Origin: an uncultured Syntrophobacterales bacterium
GTDB lineage: Bacteria; Desulfobacterota; Syntrophia; Syntrophales; UBA5619
Reading direction: 5' to 3'
Length of the DNA stretch: 5,993 nt
NCBI GenBank assembly: GCA_903903205.1
Contig: CAIUXU010000321.1
Span: forward strand, 1-5,993
In this document: positions 5,326-5,993 of the stretch, piece by piece
Numbering within the stretch: the stretch's first letter is position 1
Layout: the number at the start of each line of letters is the position of its first letter
Position numbers and translations under genes: made by a program
Notes under the pieces: generated by a model
Databases searched by the model: none
Told to the model about the DNA's origin: nothing
What the model saw: the letters and a program-made list of their open reading frames with translations, nothing else

Positions 5326-5368
5326 CGGCATCACGCTGCACTTTTTCCCGTATTCCTGAAAAAATAAT

Positions 5369-5397
5369 TTGATTTTGGCCGCGCGGTTCATTACTAT
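5369..5397 (+). promoter_or_regulatory. Candidate promoter of the TetR-family gene
   Basis: TTGATT (5369-5374), a 17-nt spacer and TACTAT (5392-5397), four of six in each box. Transcription would start near 5404, giving a leader of about 130 nt that contains a hairpin and the 16-bp palindrome. A nearer -10-like TAAAAT (5509-5514) lacks a good -35. Confidence 0.35.
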
Positions 5398-5403
5398 CGC
5401 ATT

Positions 5404-5444
5404 GGTATTTCATTGCGGCATCTTGCAGTGAAGCTGCTGATACC
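5404..5444 (+). repeat. Hairpin in the leader of the TetR-family gene
   Basis: TTCATTGC (5409-5416) pairs with GCAGTGAA (5425-5432) as an 8-bp stem with one G-U wobble and an 8-nt loop. The outer arms GGTAT (5404-5408) and ATACC (5440-5444) can pair across a 7-nt bulge. No T-run follows, so it is not a terminator. It would be the 5' end of a transcript from the promoter candidate at 5369-5397. No known riboswitch is recognised. Confidence 0.3.
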
Positions 5445-5472
5445 TTGATCCCTCCGGCATGTCGAAACTACT

Positions 5473-5488
5473 ACGGTTTTAAAACCGT
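5473..5488. promoter_or_regulatory. Perfect 16-bp palindrome, probable operator upstream of the TetR-family gene
   Basis: ACGGTTTTAAAACCGT reads identically on both strands and lies 44 bp before the ATG at 5533. With no loop it is a poor RNA hairpin but a good binding site for a dimeric regulator. TetR-type repressors usually bind palindromes near their own genes, so autoregulation is plausible. Its sequence differs from the three 22-bp-spaced sites at 4982-5041, so one regulator is unlikely to recognise both in the same way. Confidence 0.5.
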
Positions 5489-5532
5489 GTGACCGGAACA
5501 CGAGCCGTTAAAATCTTTCAGGAGCTAACGCG

Positions 5533-5993
5533 ATGGTCACGAAGAGAAGAACAACAGAGTTCCGGCAGCAGCAGATCATTGAAGCCGCTGCAAAACTGAT
5601 CTTCAAATACGGCAGTGAACACCTGACCGTGAAGCGGATCGCCAATGAGGTCAAGATCTCGGAAGCGGCCATCTACCGCCATTTCACAAGCAAAAAGAGC
5701 ATCCTCTCCTTCTTGATCAGCCATATCGAAGAGGTTCTGCTCAAGGACATTTCCCCGGAGATAACCGGCGATGAACCGGTTACGCTGGAGACCATTAAAA
5801 AAATCATCGGGAATCATTTCTCCGCAATTGACCTGCGCAAGGGGGTCTCCTTTCAGGTTATCGCCGAGATCATCAGCCTCGGTGATCGAAAGCTGAACAA
5901 ACAGGCGTCACAGGCGATCGGCAATTACATCTCCCGCCTGAAGGAAATTCTCGCCGACGGGGTCCGGGACGGCGCTGTCCGCGGAGATATCGA
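5533..5993 (+). CDS. TetR/AcrR-family transcriptional regulator, C-terminus beyond window
   Basis: DNA-binding one-component regulator, of which 153 residues are visible. Residues about 10-57 form the TetR N-terminal domain: QQQIIEAAAKLIFKYG (helix 1), LTVKRIANEVKISEAAIYRHF (31-51, helix-turn-helix with the conserved Tyr-Arg-His-Phe of the recognition helix), then TSKKSIL. The following helical region (from about 60) is the ligand and dimer domain, which in this family is divergent and does not reveal the ligand; most members are about 190-210 residues, so perhaps 40-55 are missing. The start is ATG at 5533 with AGGAG (5520-5524) 8 nt upstream. It lies downstream of a small membrane protein gene in the same direction and next to two operator-like regions, which suggests local or self regulation. 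TetR repressors often control efflux, lipid metabolism or envelope genes; which applies here cannot be told. Confidence 0.93.
   Translation, partial: MVTKRRTTEFRQQQIIEAAAKLIFKYGSEHLTVKRIANEVKISEAAIYRHFTSKKSILSFLISHIEEVLLKDISPEITGDEPVTLETIKKIIGNHFSAIDLRKGVSFQVIAEIISLGDRKLNKQASQAIGNYISRLKEILADGVRDGAVRGDI

Noticed and set aside
5342..5363. Inverted repeat TTTTTC / GAAAAA after the small membrane protein gene as a terminator
   Set aside because: Its 6-bp stem is almost all A-T and no strong GC hairpin is present; too weak to call.
5103..5372. Plus-strand frame of 89 codons starting at 5103
   Set aside because: Its ATG precedes the AGGAGGT site, and its product is a frame-shifted reading of the hydrophobic 68-residue protein.
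5518..5817. Minus-strand frame of 99 codons opposite the TetR gene
   Set aside because: The plus strand encodes an evident TetR helix-turn-helix domain; the antisense frame has no supporting features.

Overview
The window carries a near-complete Tol-Pal envelope operon on the minus strand, read right to left: tolQ (4763-4011), tolR (4004-3579), tolA (3582-2809), tolB (2804-1464), pal (1351-677) and the first 191 codons of cpoB/ybgF (575 to the left edge). On the plus strand, beyond a 355-base intergenic region, lie a 68-residue two-helix membrane protein (5119-5325) and a TetR-family regulator (5533 to the right edge, C-terminus missing). Gene order, the lipoprotein form of CpoB, the Pal motif GHCDERGT and the overall style suggest a Gram-negative bacterium, most like Desulfobacterota (the former Deltaproteobacteria, Syntrophus/Geobacter-like). 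That assignment is an inference from general family knowledge, not from a search.

The Tol genes are tightly packed. There is a 6-nt gap between tolQ and tolR, a 4-nt ATGA overlap between tolR and tolA, and a 4-nt gap between tolA and tolB. A 112-nt spacer with a small hairpin precedes pal. A factor-independent terminator lies between pal and cpoB, so CpoB is probably made from read-through or at a lower level. TolQ/TolR form the proton-driven inner-membrane motor, TolA crosses the periplasm, TolB and the lipoprotein Pal are its outer-membrane partners, and CpoB coordinates the complex with wall synthesis. Two starts are non-standard and are fixed by their Shine-Dalgarno sites: GTG for tolQ and TTG for cpoB.

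The less ordinary part is 4764-5532. Upstream of the small membrane protein are three 16-bp sites at an exact 22-bp spacing, each 12-13/16 identical to the palindrome GTTAGCGATCGCTAAC. They look like a repressor operator array over a promoter. A separate perfect 16-bp palindrome, ACGGTTTTAAAACCGT, lies 45 bp upstream of the TetR start. The suggested picture is a regulator/membrane-protein pair of unknown role divergent from tol. An unsupported 53-codon reading frame also lies in the gap, on the minus strand.

Another point of interest is that Pal has an unusually long Ala/Lys-rich helical linker of the kind normally seen in TolA, whereas TolA itself is short. I see no tRNA, rRNA, CRISPR, insertion sequence or transposase in the window.
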